Below, piece by piece: positions 26,857 through 35,795 of a DNA stretch of 64,000 bases (position 1 is its first letter; each line of letters opens with the position of its first letter). The notes below the pieces were generated by a model. It searched no databases, was not told where the DNA came from, and was given only the letters and a program-made list of their open reading frames with translations. This DNA comes from Schlegelella_A sp036263655 (GTDB lineage: Bacteria; Pseudomonadota; Gammaproteobacteria; Burkholderiales; Burkholderiaceae_C), in the NCBI GenBank assembly GCA_036263655.1, contig DATAGP010000009.1, forward strand, positions 174,061-238,060. The letters run 5' to 3'. Both the position numbers and the translations under genes were made by a program.

Positions 26857-27846
26857 ATGCCCTCCGCACTCGGCGAGGTCCGCATCGGCATCTCCGGCTG
26901 GCGCTACACGCCGTGGCGCGGCGTGTTCTATCCGCCGAAGCTGGCCCAGCGTCGCGAGCTGGCGTTCGCGTCGCGGATGCTGCCGACCATCGAGATCAAC
27001 GGCTCCTTCTACTCGCTGCAGCGTCCGGAGCTCTACGCCGCCTGGTACGACGACACGCCGGATGACTTCGTCTTCGCCATCAAGGGCTCGCGCTACCTCA
27101 CGCACATGCTGAAGCTGAAGGAGGTGCGCGCGCCGCTCGCCAACTTCTTCGCCTCGGGCGTGCTGCGGCTGCGCGAGAAGACCGGCCCGTTTCTCTGGCA
27201 GTTTCCCCCGCAGTTCGCGTTCCAGCCGGAGCGCTTCGAGGCCTTCTTCGCGCTCCTGCCGCGCGACACGGAATCGGCGCTGGCCCTCGCGCGCGAGCAC
27301 GACGAGCGTCTCGAAGGACGGGCCTGGCTGGAGATCGATCGGCGCCGGCCCCTGCGGCATGCGGTCGAGATCCGCCATCCGAGCTTCATCGACCCGGCCT
27401 TCGTCGCCCTGCTGCGCCGGCACCGCATCGCCCTGGTCGTTGCCGACACCGCGGGGCGCTGGCCGCTGCTCGAGGACCTGACCGCCGACTTCGTCTACAT
27501 CCGCCTGCACGGCGACGTCGAGCTGTACGCGAGCGGCTACAGCGACGCCGCGCTCGATCGCTGGGCCGAACGCATCGATGCCTGGCGCCGCGGCGCGCAG
27601 GTCGGCGACGCCCGCCTCGCGTCCCCGCGCGCGGCGCCGCGCCGCGCCCGCCGCGACGTCTTCTGCTACTTCGACAACGACGTCAAGGTGCATGCGCCGT
27701 ACGACGCGGCGCATCTGGCGGCGCGGCTCGGCGTGCCGACCGGGCTCGACGCCGCCGACCGCTTCGTTCCGCCGCCCGACCTGGCGCCGCCGCGGCCGCG
27801 TTCGCCGCCGTTCGCGCGCCGCGATCCGCCCCTGCCCGCCGCTTGA
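26857..27846 (+). CDS. DUF72 domain protein
   Basis: 329 residues, DUF72 (YecE-like TIM-barrel family of unknown activity). Family signatures are IGISGWRYTPWRGVFYP at the N-terminus, TIEINGSFYSLQRPE, FVFAIKGSRYLTHMLKLK, FLWQFPPQF, the VEIRHPSF strand, YIRLHGD, and the late CYFDNDVKVHAPYDA. Proteins of this family often sit near DNA repair or Fe-S genes, but their reaction is not established. The C-terminus carries a Pro/Arg-rich tail. The ATG at 26857 lies directly before the first conserved strand; the longer open frame upstream is out of register with any domain. Confidence 0.88.
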   Translation: MPSALGEVRIGISGWRYTPWRGVFYPPKLAQRRELAFASRMLPTIEINGSFYSLQRPELYAAWYDDTPDDFVFAIKGSRYLTHMLKLKEVRAPLANFFASGVLRLREKTGPFLWQFPPQFAFQPERFEAFFALLPRDTESALALAREHDERLEGRAWLEIDRRRPLRHAVEIRHPSFIDPAFVALLRRHRIALVVADTAGRWPLLEDLTADFVYIRLHGDVELYASGYSDAALDRWAERIDAWRRGAQVGDARLASPRAAPRRARRDVFCYFDNDVKVHAPYDAAHLAARLGVPTGLDAADRFVPPPDLAPPRPRSPPFARRDPPLPAA

Positions 27847-27877
27847 CGCGACCGCACCGCCTCGCCAGCATGGTCCG

Positions 27878-28339
27878 ATGCAGATCGTCGGGCCCGAGCT
27901 GAACGAGCGAGCGCAGTGCGAGGAGGTGCTGCGGTCGCTGCCCATGTGGTTCGGCATCGAGGACGCGCTCCTGATGTACGCCGACGACACGGTGCGCCTG
28001 CCCACCTTCGCCGCCGTCGACGCGAGGGTCCTGGGCTTCGTCTCGCTCATGGAGCACTTTCCGCACGCCTGGGAGATCCATTGCATCGCCGTGCGGGCGG
28101 AGGCACGCAACGGCGGCCACGGCCGCGCGCTCATGGCCCACGCCGAGCGGTGGCTCCTCGACCGAGGCGCGCGCCTGCTGCAGGTCAAGACCGTCGCCGC
28201 CACCTCGCCCAGTCCGGCCTACGCCGAGACGCGCGAGTTCTACGCGCGGCTCGGCTTCACCCCGCTGGAGGTCTTCCCCCTGCTCTGGGCGCCGCAGAAC
28301 CCCTGCCTGCAACTGGTGAAGAGCCTCGAGCCCGGATGA
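27878..28339 (+). CDS. GNAT-family N-acetyltransferase
   Basis: 153 residues, about the minimal size of a GNAT domain. The core motif A reads IHCIAVRAEARNGGHGRALMAHAERWLLDRG, with the acetyl-CoA pyrophosphate loop NGGHGRAL. Motif B is represented by AYAETREFYARLGFTPLEVFP. The N-terminal half (MWFGIEDALLMYADD) gives the substrate side. The target is unknown; acetylation of a small amine or a protein N-terminus are both possible. It follows the DUF72 gene by 31 bp. The ATG at 27878 is the first in frame with a complete fold; the upstream frame is a shadow of DUF72. Confidence 0.85.
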   Translation: MQIVGPELNERAQCEEVLRSLPMWFGIEDALLMYADDTVRLPTFAAVDARVLGFVSLMEHFPHAWEIHCIAVRAEARNGGHGRALMAHAERWLLDRGARLLQVKTVAATSPSPAYAETREFYARLGFTPLEVFPLLWAPQNPCLQLVKSLEPG

Positions 28340-28412
28340 GCGCGGGTCGCTCGAAGGCAGCGGCCGGGGAGCGACTCGTCGACGGGGCACTCGATGGCGA
28401 CGCTGCCCGGGC

Positions 28413-29105
28413 ATGGCGGCTGCCGTCGGGGAGGGCATGAGCGCCTCGCCCCACCTTTCGGCTCGGCCCGCCCTCCGGCCTGCCCTCGGCATCGCGCCGC
28501 CGAGCGGGCTGTTCCGCATCGAGGTCGGCGCCGAGCGTCCGGTGTGGGCGCGGGTCGGCCGCGACGTCGATCGGCCCCTGCCGTTCGCGCTCATGCTGCA
28601 CGGCGCGGGCGGCAGGCCGGAGGACGCGCTTCGCCTGCTCGAGCCCTTCGCCGCCGAGTCCGGCGTCGCCGTCGTCGCGCCGGCATCGACCGACACCACC
28701 TGGGACGCCGTCCTGCACCGGCCCGGACCCGACCTCGCGATCATCGACCGGGCCCTGAGCTGGATCTTCGAGCGCTACGCCATCGACGGCCGGCGCCTCG
28801 CCGTCGGCGGCTTCTCCGACGGGGCCTCCTACGCGCTCAGCCTGGGCGTCGACAACGGCGACCTCTTCAGCCATGTCCTCGCGCTCTCCCCCGGCTTCGT
28901 CGCGCCGACGTCGCCGCGCGGCGGCGCGCGCTTCTTCATCTCGCACGGCACGCGCGACACGGTGCTGCCGATCGTCCACTGCAGCCGCCGCATCGTCCCG
29001 ACGCTCAGGAAAGCCGGGCGGCCCGTCGAGTACCACGAGTTCGACGGCGGCCACGAGATCCCGGAGCGGATCGCACGGCTCGCCGTCGACTTCCTCATGA
29101 GCTAG
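28413..29105 (+). CDS. Phospholipase/carboxylesterase-like alpha/beta hydrolase
   Basis: 230 residues. Catalytic triad candidates: Ser in VGGFSDGASYAL (nucleophile elbow GFSDG), Asp in SHGTRDTVLP, and His in FDGGHEIP. The first strand region FALMLHGAGGRPEDAL provides the oxyanion hole. The pattern matches the predicted-esterase/phospholipase family (PF02230-like). There is no signal peptide, so it acts in the cytoplasm on an ester of unknown identity. Two starts are possible, 28413 and 28437 (MSASPHL). The AGGG before 28437 is too close to be ideal, so the first was kept. Convergent with the helicase gene. Confidence 0.82.
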   Translation: MAAAVGEGMSASPHLSARPALRPALGIAPPSGLFRIEVGAERPVWARVGRDVDRPLPFALMLHGAGGRPEDALRLLEPFAAESGVAVVAPASTDTTWDAVLHRPGPDLAIIDRALSWIFERYAIDGRRLAVGGFSDGASYALSLGVDNGDLFSHVLALSPGFVAPTSPRGGARFFISHGTRDTVLPIVHCSRRIVPTLRKAGRPVEYHEFDGGHEIPERIARLAVDFLMS

Positions 29106-29151
29106 CGCAACGCCGCCGCCCTCGCGGCGAGCCGACGCTGCCTACGGAACG

Positions 29152-31722
29152 TCAACGTCGGCGCGACGGGCGACGCGGTGTCGGCGCTGAAGCTGGAGGT
29201 TCGTCCGAAAGGTCGCTGACGCGAACCGCCGTGGCCTCGCCGCCCGCCGCCCGTTCCATGTCCTTCAGCATCCGCTCGAGACGGTCCTTGAGCTTTTCGG
29301 TCGTGAGCTTCTCGCGGAAGCGCTCGACCATCAGCGGCAGGGCGAAGGGGCTCGGCACCTCGAGGTCGACGTAGGCCACCTTCTGCCGGCGCATGCGCTT
29401 CAGCACCTCGGCCAGGCGACGGATGTCGAGCTCCTGGCTCAGCACCTCGCTCTGCGCCTGCGTGAGCAGCATGTTCGATGCGTCGTACTTGCGGAAGACC
29501 TCGTAGAACAGCGAGCTCGACGCCTGCAGCTGGCGGGTGCTCTTGGGCTGGCCCGGATAGCCGGTCGAGATGAGTCCCGAGACGCGCGCGATCTCGCGGA
29601 AGCGCCGCCGCGCCAGCTCGCTCGAGTTGAGGCTCGCGAGCACGTCGTGGAGCAGGTCGCCTTCCTCGAACAGGCTCTGGTCGCGCAGCGGCGCCGGGTC
29701 GACCGGCAGCGCGCTGAGCAGCTCGAGGCCGTAGTCGTTGATCGAGATGCTGAAGGTGTTGGGCGCGTCGCGCGCCAGGCGCCAGGCGAGCAGGCTGCCG
29801 AGGCCGATGTGCGCGTTGCGGCCGGCGAACGGGTAGAGGAACAGGTGCTGGCCTTCGCGCGACTGCAGCCGCTCGATCAGCAGCAGCCTGGGCGTCGGCA
29901 GGCGCGAGAGGTGCGCCTGCGTCTCCAGCATCGGCCGCGCCGCCTCGAGCTCGGGCTCGAGGAAGTCGCCCTGCGCTGCGCCGGCGAGGACGTCGAGCAC
30001 CGCGTCGGCGAGCTCGCTCGACAGCGGCATCTTGGCGCCGGCCCAGCTGATCATCGCCGCCTTCTTGGTCTCGTTGCGCTTGACGTAGGCGGTCATCTCC
30101 TCGGCGCGGACGAACTCGAGGTTTCGGCCGGCGAAGATGAAGCAGTCGCCCTTCCTGAGGCGGGCGACGAAGCCTTCCTCGACCGTGCCGATGCGGCCGC
30201 CCGAGAGGTACTTCACCTGCATCGACGAATCGCTGACGATGGTGCCGACGCCGAGCTTGTGGCGGCGCGCGATGCCGCGGTCGGGGACGCGATGGACGCC
30301 GTCGATCTCGACGACGCGGTGGTACTCCGGGTAGGCCTTGAGGCTGGAGCCGCCCTTGACGACGAAGTCCAGCGCCCACTGGAACTCGGCCGGCGTCAGC
30401 TTGCGGTAAGCCCAGGCCTGCCGCACCTCGTCGTAGAGCTCGCTCGCGACGAAGCCGCCGCCGAGCGCGACGGTGACGAGATGCTGCACGAGCACGTCGA
30501 AGGGCTTGTCGTGGGTCGCCCGCTTCTCGATGTTGCCGGCCTGCGCGGCGCGGCGCGCCGCCGCGGCCTCGACCAGCTCGAGCGTGTTGGTCGGCACCAG
30601 CGTGATGCGGCTGGCGCGTCCGGGCGCGTGGCCGCTCCGGCCGGCCCGCTGCAGCAGTCGGGCGATGCCCTTGGCCGAGCCGATCTGCAGCACCCGCTCC
30701 ACCGGCAGGAAGTCGACGCCGAGATCGAGCGACGAGGTGGCGACGACGGCCTTCAGGCGGCCTTCCTTGAGGCCGAGCTCGACCCACTCGCGCGCTTCCT
30801 TGTCGAGCGAGCCGTGGTGCAGGGCGACGACGCCGGCCCACTCCGGCCGCTCCTCGAGCAGCAGCTGGTACCAGGCCTCGGCCTGCGAGCGCATGTTGAC
30901 GAAGACCAGGGTCGTGCCCGAGCGCTCGATCTCGGCGACGACCGGATGCTGCATCTGCTTGCCGAGGTGGCCGCCCCACGAGAAGCGCCCGGGGTTGTCG
31001 GGGAGCAGCGTGTCGATGACGAGCTGCTTCTCGACCCGGCCCTGCACCAGGCAGCCGTGCTCGTGCCCGAGCAGCACCTGCATCGCTTCCTCGAGGTTGC
31101 CCAGCGTCGCGCTCAGCCCCCAGACGACGAGCCCCGGATTCCAGCGCTTCAGGCGGGCGAGGGCGAGCTGCACCTGCACGCCGCGCTTGCTGCCCATGAG
31201 CTCGTGCCACTCGTCGACGATGACGGTGTGGATGCCCGAGAGCTCCTCGCGGGCGTCGCCGCGCGTCAGCATCAGGCTCAGCGATTCGGGCGTCGTGACG
31301 AGCGCGGTCGGAAAGCGCCGGTCCTGCCTGGCGCGTTCGGCCGAGGGGGTGTCGCCGGTGCGGATGCCGACCGACCAGCCGATGCCGAGGTCCTCGAGAG
31401 GCGTCCTCATGGCGCGCGCGGAGTCGGCCGCGAGGGCGCGCATCGGCGTCAGCCAGAGCACGCCGAGGCGCGGCGGATGCGCGGGGCGAAGCGGCATGCC
31501 GAGGGCGGCGGCGCGGGCCAGCGCGCCGAACCAGACGGCGTAGGTCTTGCCGGAGCCGGTGGTCGCGTGCAGGAGGCCGCTGCGGCCGGCGGCCATCGCC
31601 GCCCACACCTCGCGCTGGAAGGGGAACGGCTGCCAGCGCTGACGGGCGAACCAGGCCTGGGCGGGCTCGCCCGCCGCGGCGACGGCGTCGATCGGCGACA
31701 GGACTTCGCTCACCCGCACCAC
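29152..31722 (-). CDS. Ligase-associated DEXH-box DNA helicase (Lhr-like)
   Basis: 856 residues. Superfamily 2 helicase motifs in order: HATTGSGKT (I), PMRALAAD (Ia), TTPESLSLM, VDEWHEL (II, a DEWH variant of DEXH), GLSATLGN (III), FVNMRSQAE (IV), ATSSLDLGVDF (V) and QRAGRSGHAPG (VI). The C-terminal Lhr core and the overall length match the bacterial ligase-associated DNA damage response helicase. The matching ATP-dependent ligase and metallo-beta-lactamase exonuclease are encoded at 38968-41753, on the same strand but about 7 kb away. Several GTGs cluster at the start (31722, 31719, 31713). The gene is divergent from the lipid-kinase gene by 26 bp. Confidence 0.92.
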   Translation of the reverse strand: MVRVSEVLSPIDAVAAAGEPAQAWFARQRWQPFPFQREVWAAMAAGRSGLLHATTGSGKTYAVWFGALARAAALGMPLRPAHPPRLGVLWLTPMRALAADSARAMRTPLEDLGIGWSVGIRTGDTPSAERARQDRRFPTALVTTPESLSLMLTRGDAREELSGIHTVIVDEWHELMGSKRGVQVQLALARLKRWNPGLVVWGLSATLGNLEEAMQVLLGHEHGCLVQGRVEKQLVIDTLLPDNPGRFSWGGHLGKQMQHPVVAEIERSGTTLVFVNMRSQAEAWYQLLLEERPEWAGVVALHHGSLDKEAREWVELGLKEGRLKAVVATSSLDLGVDFLPVERVLQIGSAKGIARLLQRAGRSGHAPGRASRITLVPTNTLELVEAAAARRAAQAGNIEKRATHDKPFDVLVQHLVTVALGGGFVASELYDEVRQAWAYRKLTPAEFQWALDFVVKGGSSLKAYPEYHRVVEIDGVHRVPDRGIARRHKLGVGTIVSDSSMQVKYLSGGRIGTVEEGFVARLRKGDCFIFAGRNLEFVRAEEMTAYVKRNETKKAAMISWAGAKMPLSSELADAVLDVLAGAAQGDFLEPELEAARPMLETQAHLSRLPTPRLLLIERLQSREGQHLFLYPFAGRNAHIGLGSLLAWRLARDAPNTFSISINDYGLELLSALPVDPAPLRDQSLFEEGDLLHDVLASLNSSELARRRFREIARVSGLISTGYPGQPKSTRQLQASSSLFYEVFRKYDASNMLLTQAQSEVLSQELDIRRLAEVLKRMRRQKVAYVDLEVPSPFALPLMVERFREKLTTEKLKDRLERMLKDMERAAGGEATAVRVSDLSDEPPASAPTPRRPSRRR

Positions 31723-31748
31723 GGTAGCAGACCGTCGAGAATCGCCAT

Positions 31749-32753
31749 GTGCCTGCCGACCACGACCGGGAGCCGCAAGCGTCCGGCGCCGCGCCCCTCT
31801 TCATCGTCCTGAACGCCGGCTCCGGCCACCAGGACAGCGATGGCACCTGCTCGACGATCGAGAGCGTCCTCGGCGCCGCCGGCAGGTCCTACGAGATCTT
31901 CCGGGTCGAGACGCCCTCGGCCCTGGCCGACGTCGCCGCGCGCGCGGTGACGGCGGCCCGCGCGGCCGGCGGACTGGTGGTGGCGGTGGGCGGCGACGGC
32001 ACGCTGAACACCGTCGCCCAGGCGACGCTGGGCAGCGGCTGCGGCTTCGGTGTGATCCCGCGCGGCACCTTCAACTTCTTCGGCCGGACGCACGGCATCG
32101 CTTCCGACACCGAGGCCGCGACCCGCTCGCTGCTCGCCGGCCGCCTGCGCCCGGTGCAGGTGGGCTGCATCAACGACCGGATCTTCCTCGTCAACGCCAG
32201 CCTCGGTCTGTACCCGCAGATCTTCGAGGATCGCGAGGAGCTGAAGCGCCGGCATGGGCGCAGCCGGCTGGTCGCCGTCTGGGCCGCGCTCGTCACCCTG
32301 TGGCGCGGGGTGCGGCCGCTGCGCATCGAGATCGAGCACGGCGACGTGCGCCGCCGCCTTCGCGCATCGACCCTGTTCATCGGCAACAACCGCCTGCAGC
32401 TCGAGCAGCTCGGCCTGCCGGAAGCGGCTGCGCTCGAGGACGGCATGCTCGGCGTCGTCGTCGTCCGCGCCCTGCCCGTGCTGGCGCTGCTGTGGCTGAT
32501 GGTGAAGGGTGCGCTCGGCCAGCTGCGCGAAGCCGCCGGCATCGAGCATTTCGCGCTGTCGGAGCTGTCCGTCCGACCCGCGCGAGGCACGCCCCGGCGC
32601 CTGGTCAAGGTCGCTACCGACGGCGAGGTCGCCCGCATGCGGCCGCCGCTGCGGATCCGCGTCGCCGCTGAGCCTCTGTGGCTGTGGCACCCGTCGGACG
32701 CGGCACCCGAGCAGGCGCGCGAGGACGCTGCGGCCCCGAGCCCGGAGGTGTGA
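31749..32753 (+). CDS. Diacylglycerol kinase-family lipid kinase
   Basis: 334 residues, DagK/YegS-like catalytic fold. The nucleotide-binding strand FIVLNAGSG opens the domain, and the hallmark VVAVGGDGTLNTVA holds the GGDGT motif. GFGVIPRGTFNFFGRTHGI follows, where many homologues read GTxNDFAR, so the ATP-site loop differs slightly. The beta-sandwich C-terminal domain covers residues 150-310 (VNASLGLYPQIFEDRE). Such enzymes phosphorylate diacylglycerol, undecaprenol-like or sphingoid lipids at the membrane. Start is GTG at 31749; an ATG two bases upstream is out of frame. Convergent with the antiporter gene. Confidence 0.87.
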   Translation: MPADHDREPQASGAAPLFIVLNAGSGHQDSDGTCSTIESVLGAAGRSYEIFRVETPSALADVAARAVTAARAAGGLVVAVGGDGTLNTVAQATLGSGCGFGVIPRGTFNFFGRTHGIASDTEAATRSLLAGRLRPVQVGCINDRIFLVNASLGLYPQIFEDREELKRRHGRSRLVAVWAALVTLWRGVRPLRIEIEHGDVRRRLRASTLFIGNNRLQLEQLGLPEAAALEDGMLGVVVVRALPVLALLWLMVKGALGQLREAAGIEHFALSELSVRPARGTPRRLVKVATDGEVARMRPPLRIRVAAEPLWLWHPSDAAPEQAREDAAAPSPEV

Positions 32754-32777
32754 TCCAGCCCGGCGCCGGCGCGGCGC

Positions 32778-34187
32778 TCAGGCCTTTTTCCGCCGCGCCG
32801 GGCCGCGCGCACGCCCGTAGAGGGCCATGAGCGGCGTGACCGACACGCCATGCAGGACGATCGAGGCGACGACCACCGAGAGCGTCAGCACCGTCAGCCG
32901 ACTCGCGAGCTCCGGCGACAGGCCGTGGTTGATGGCATACATGAGGTAGTACAGCGAGCCGATGCCGCGGATGCCGAACCAGGCCATGAGCCAGCGCTGC
33001 GTGGCCGACACCTCGTTGCCGGCGATCCCCACGACCACCGAGACGGGGCGGATGACCAGGAGCAGGGCGGCGACGAACAGCCACGAGGCGGCCGACCACT
33101 GCAGGGACCAGAGCAGCATGCCGACGGTCACCACCGCGGCGACTTCGCCGATGCGCTCCAGCTGCTCGTTGAAGCTGAGCATGGCGTGCGCCATGAAGGC
33201 GGGCGCGCGCTTGGGGTCGGTGGCGAGGTCGGCGTTGGCGACGTCGGGATCGCCGTGCACCGCTGAGATGTCGCGGCCGTGAGCCGTGCTTGCGTCCTGC
33301 GCTTCCTTCGCCTCCTTCCCCTTCCTGGCCTTCTTCCCCGGCTCCTTCCCACCGCGCCCGGCAGGCTCCTCCGCCGTCGAACGTTGCTCGAGCAGACGCA
33401 GGGCGACGCCGGCGGCGAAGACGGCGAGGAAGCCGTACGCGTGGGCAAGGACGGCGAGCCCATAGGCCAGGCCGATCAGCCCGAGCGCCAGGAAGTCGTC
33501 GAGCCCGACGGCTTCGCGATGCGTCCGTCGCAGGTACAGCACCAGCCTTCCCACGGCAGTGCCGAGCCCCGCACCGATGCCGATGCCGGCGACGACCGCC
33601 CAGACCATGTCCACGGCGAGCCAGCGCCAGCCCCAGGCACCGATCTCGTGCACACCGAGCAGGCCCAGGCCGAGCATCACGAACGGGAAGGCGGTGCCGT
33701 CGTTCAGCCCGGCCTCTCCGGTGAGGCCGAAGCGGAGGCGGTCGCGGTCGGTCGGCTCGGTGATCTGCACGTCCGAAGCGAGCACCGGATCGGTCGGGGC
33801 GAGGATGGCGCCCAGGAGGATGGCGGCGCCGAGCGGCAGCTGGAGCAGCACGACGCCGGCAACCGCGATCAAGGCCACCGTGATGAGCATGGATACGCTG
33901 GCCAGGCGGAGCGGCAGGAACCAGCGGCCGTCGCCCAGCCCCACGCTCATCTTCAGCCCCGACGTGAACAGGGACAGCACCACCACCACCTCGGCGAGTC
34001 GCTCGAGCAGCACCGTGTGCGGCGGCACGCTGAGGGTGGTCCAGCCCAGCCACAGCGGGCTGATCGCCGCGCCGATGGCCAGGTAGAGCATGGAGGTGCT
34101 GAGCGGCAGGCGCGCCAGCACGGTGGTGCTGAGCCCCATGACGATCAGCACGAGGCCGACGAACGCGGACCAGGCAGCGAAATCCAT
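32778..34187 (-). CDS. Cation:proton antiporter (CPA1 family)
   Basis: 469 residues, about 12 predicted membrane helices. It starts MDFAAWSAFVGLVLIVMGLS. Family motifs are LLGAILAPTDPVLASDVQ (half-helix with the transport Asp) and FGLTGEAGLNDGTAFPFVM (the Asn-Asp pair of the NhaP group). An unusual hydrophilic loop between about 280 and 340 is rich in Lys and Glu (GKKARKGKEAKEAQD). It presumably exchanges Na+ or K+ for H+ across the inner membrane. A frame extension to 34367 is ignored because it would run into the divergent stress gene and lacks homology. The 151 bp divergent region to that gene likely holds both promoters. Confidence 0.9.
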   Translation of the reverse strand: MDFAAWSAFVGLVLIVMGLSTTVLARLPLSTSMLYLAIGAAISPLWLGWTTLSVPPHTVLLERLAEVVVVLSLFTSGLKMSVGLGDGRWFLPLRLASVSMLITVALIAVAGVVLLQLPLGAAILLGAILAPTDPVLASDVQITEPTDRDRLRFGLTGEAGLNDGTAFPFVMLGLGLLGVHEIGAWGWRWLAVDMVWAVVAGIGIGAGLGTAVGRLVLYLRRTHREAVGLDDFLALGLIGLAYGLAVLAHAYGFLAVFAAGVALRLLEQRSTAEEPAGRGGKEPGKKARKGKEAKEAQDASTAHGRDISAVHGDPDVANADLATDPKRAPAFMAHAMLSFNEQLERIGEVAAVVTVGMLLWSLQWSAASWLFVAALLLVIRPVSVVVGIAGNEVSATQRWLMAWFGIRGIGSLYYLMYAINHGLSPELASRLTVLTLSVVVASIVLHGVSVTPLMALYGRARGPARRKKA

Positions 34188-34338
34188 GCACCCGGAGAGG
34201 AAGGCGAAGCGGCGGACCTTAGCAGAGCGTCCCCCGCTGCGCCCGGCGCGCCGCTTGCCGAACACCTGGACCCTCGCCGGAATCGGATCGGCCGGACGGC
34301 GGAGATTCCCATCTTCCCTTTGAGCATCGGAGAGCTTC

Positions 34339-35769
34339 ATGAACCAGACAGTCGTTGGCGTCTTCAACAGTTACGAGGCGGCGCAGAGCGCCGCCGACGA
34401 GCTCCGCCGCGAGGGCTTCGACAGCGGCGACATCGACATCAAGGCCTCGGGATCGTCCGGCACGAGCTCGAGCACGACGTCGGCCACCTCGCGCGACAGC
34501 AGCGACGAGGGAACGGGCGTGATGGCGTCGATCCGGAACTTCTTCGCCGACCTGTTCGGCGACGACGACGATTCCCGCAGCTACACCGAGGCGGTGCGCC
34601 GCGGCCAGGCCGTGGTGACGGTCGACGCCGACGAGGACCGCCTCGACCGGGCCCGTGACGTGCTCACGCGCTGCGGCGCCATCGACATCGAGGAGCAGGT
34701 GTCGCAGTGGCGCAGCGAAGGCTGGACCGGCTACGACGAGGACGGCATCGGCACCGCGCGCGAGCAGCGCGTCGGCGCGGCGGGAATCGAGTCGCGGACC
34801 GCTGACCGCGCCTCGGGTGAAGGCCGGGCGGCCGGCGAGCAGGACGTGCTGCCGGTGATCCAGGAAGAGCTGGAGGTCGGCAAGCGCCGGGTGAGCGGCG
34901 GCGTCGTTCGGGTCGTCTCGCGCGTCGTGTCGCAGCCGGTCTCGGAGTCCGTCGACCTGCGCAGCGAGGAAGCGGTGATCGAGCGCCGGCGCGTCGACCG
35001 CCCGGCGACCGAGGCGGACCTGGCCGGCTTCCAGGAACGAACGATCGAGGTGACCGAGTCGGCGGAGAAGGCCGTCGTCAACAAGACCGCGCACGTCGTC
35101 GAGGAGGTGGTCGTCGGCAAGCAGGTGCACCACGAAACGCAGAACGTCGAGGATTCGGTGCGCAGCACCGAGGTCGAGGTCGAGCGCGTCGGCGCCGACG
35201 ACCGCGGCAGCAACATGGCCATGGGCAGCGGGACGACGAGCGGCGGCTCGTCAGGCGTGAGCTCGGCGGGCATGGGCTCGTCCGGCGGCATGGGCTCTTC
35301 GGGCGGCATGGGCTCTTCGGGCGGAGCCGGGTCGTCCACCGACCTCGGTTCGTCCGGCGGCATGGGCTCGGCCGGCATGGGCGGCGGCACCGGCGGGTCG
35401 GGCACGATGGCCTCGGTCGGATCCTCGGGGAGCATGGGCGGCGCGACGGTGACCGGCGCGACGCAGACGATGGGGGACGGCAGCGTCGGCGGCGGCATGT
35501 CCTCGGGACGGCGCAGCTTCTCCGACTACGAAGACGACTTCCGCCAGGACTGGCAGTCCAACTACGGCAGCTCCGGCGGCCGCTACGAGGATTACCAGCC
35601 CGCCTACCGCAGCGGCTACGAGCTCCGCGGCGACAGCCAGTTCGCGAGCAGCCGCTGGGAGGACGCGGAGCCGCACATCCGCCAGCGCTGGGAGCGCGAC
35701 AACCCGGGCTCGGCCTGGGAGCGCTTCAAGGACGCGGTCCGCCGCGGCTGGGATCGCGCGACCTCCTGA
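34339..35769 (+). CDS. YsnF/AvaK-domain (DUF2382) stress protein with Gly/Ser/Met-rich repeats
   Basis: 476 residues. The N-terminal domain (about 1-110, VVGVFNSYEAAQSAADELRREGF) resembles the general-stress 17M-like module. The DUF2382/YsnF domain (about 170-290) carries VLPVIQEELEVGKRRVSGG, SEEAVIERRRVDRP and VVEEVVVGKQVHHET. Then comes a low-complexity stretch (about 300-380) of Gly, Ser and Met with tandem MGSSGG units. The C-terminus (about 400-476) is charged with tryptophan-rich helices (WERDNPGSAWERFKDAVRRGW). Such proteins are linked to osmotic or desiccation stress; the molecular role is unknown. GGAG lies upstream of the ATG at 34339. Confidence 0.85.
   Translation: MNQTVVGVFNSYEAAQSAADELRREGFDSGDIDIKASGSSGTSSSTTSATSRDSSDEGTGVMASIRNFFADLFGDDDDSRSYTEAVRRGQAVVTVDADEDRLDRARDVLTRCGAIDIEEQVSQWRSEGWTGYDEDGIGTAREQRVGAAGIESRTADRASGEGRAAGEQDVLPVIQEELEVGKRRVSGGVVRVVSRVVSQPVSESVDLRSEEAVIERRRVDRPATEADLAGFQERTIEVTESAEKAVVNKTAHVVEEVVVGKQVHHETQNVEDSVRSTEVEVERVGADDRGSNMAMGSGTTSGGSSGVSSAGMGSSGGMGSSGGMGSSGGAGSSTDLGSSGGMGSAGMGGGTGGSGTMASVGSSGSMGGATVTGATQTMGDGSVGGGMSSGRRSFSDYEDDFRQDWQSNYGSSGGRYEDYQPAYRSGYELRGDSQFASSRWEDAEPHIRQRWERDNPGSAWERFKDAVRRGWDRATS
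35272..35325 (+). repeat. 18 bp tandem repeat (three copies) inside the YsnF gene
   Basis: Three adjacent 18 bp units starting at 35272, 35290 and 35308 each encode MGSSGG. Units two and three differ only in the last base, and unit one differs at two internal positions (silent changes in the Ser codons). Related degenerate units (MGSAGM, MGGG) continue downstream. Such in-frame repeats expand or contract by slippage without breaking the frame, so copy number may vary between strains. Confidence 0.8.
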
Positions 35770-35795
35770 CCTTCGCGCGACCGGATCCCGGACGC

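Noticed and set aside
24105..26891. A 928-codon minus-strand open frame opposite the TRAP permease
   Set aside because: Charged low-complexity shadow (His/Asp/Glu/Arg-rich) of the membrane protein coding frame; no domain or ribosome binding site.
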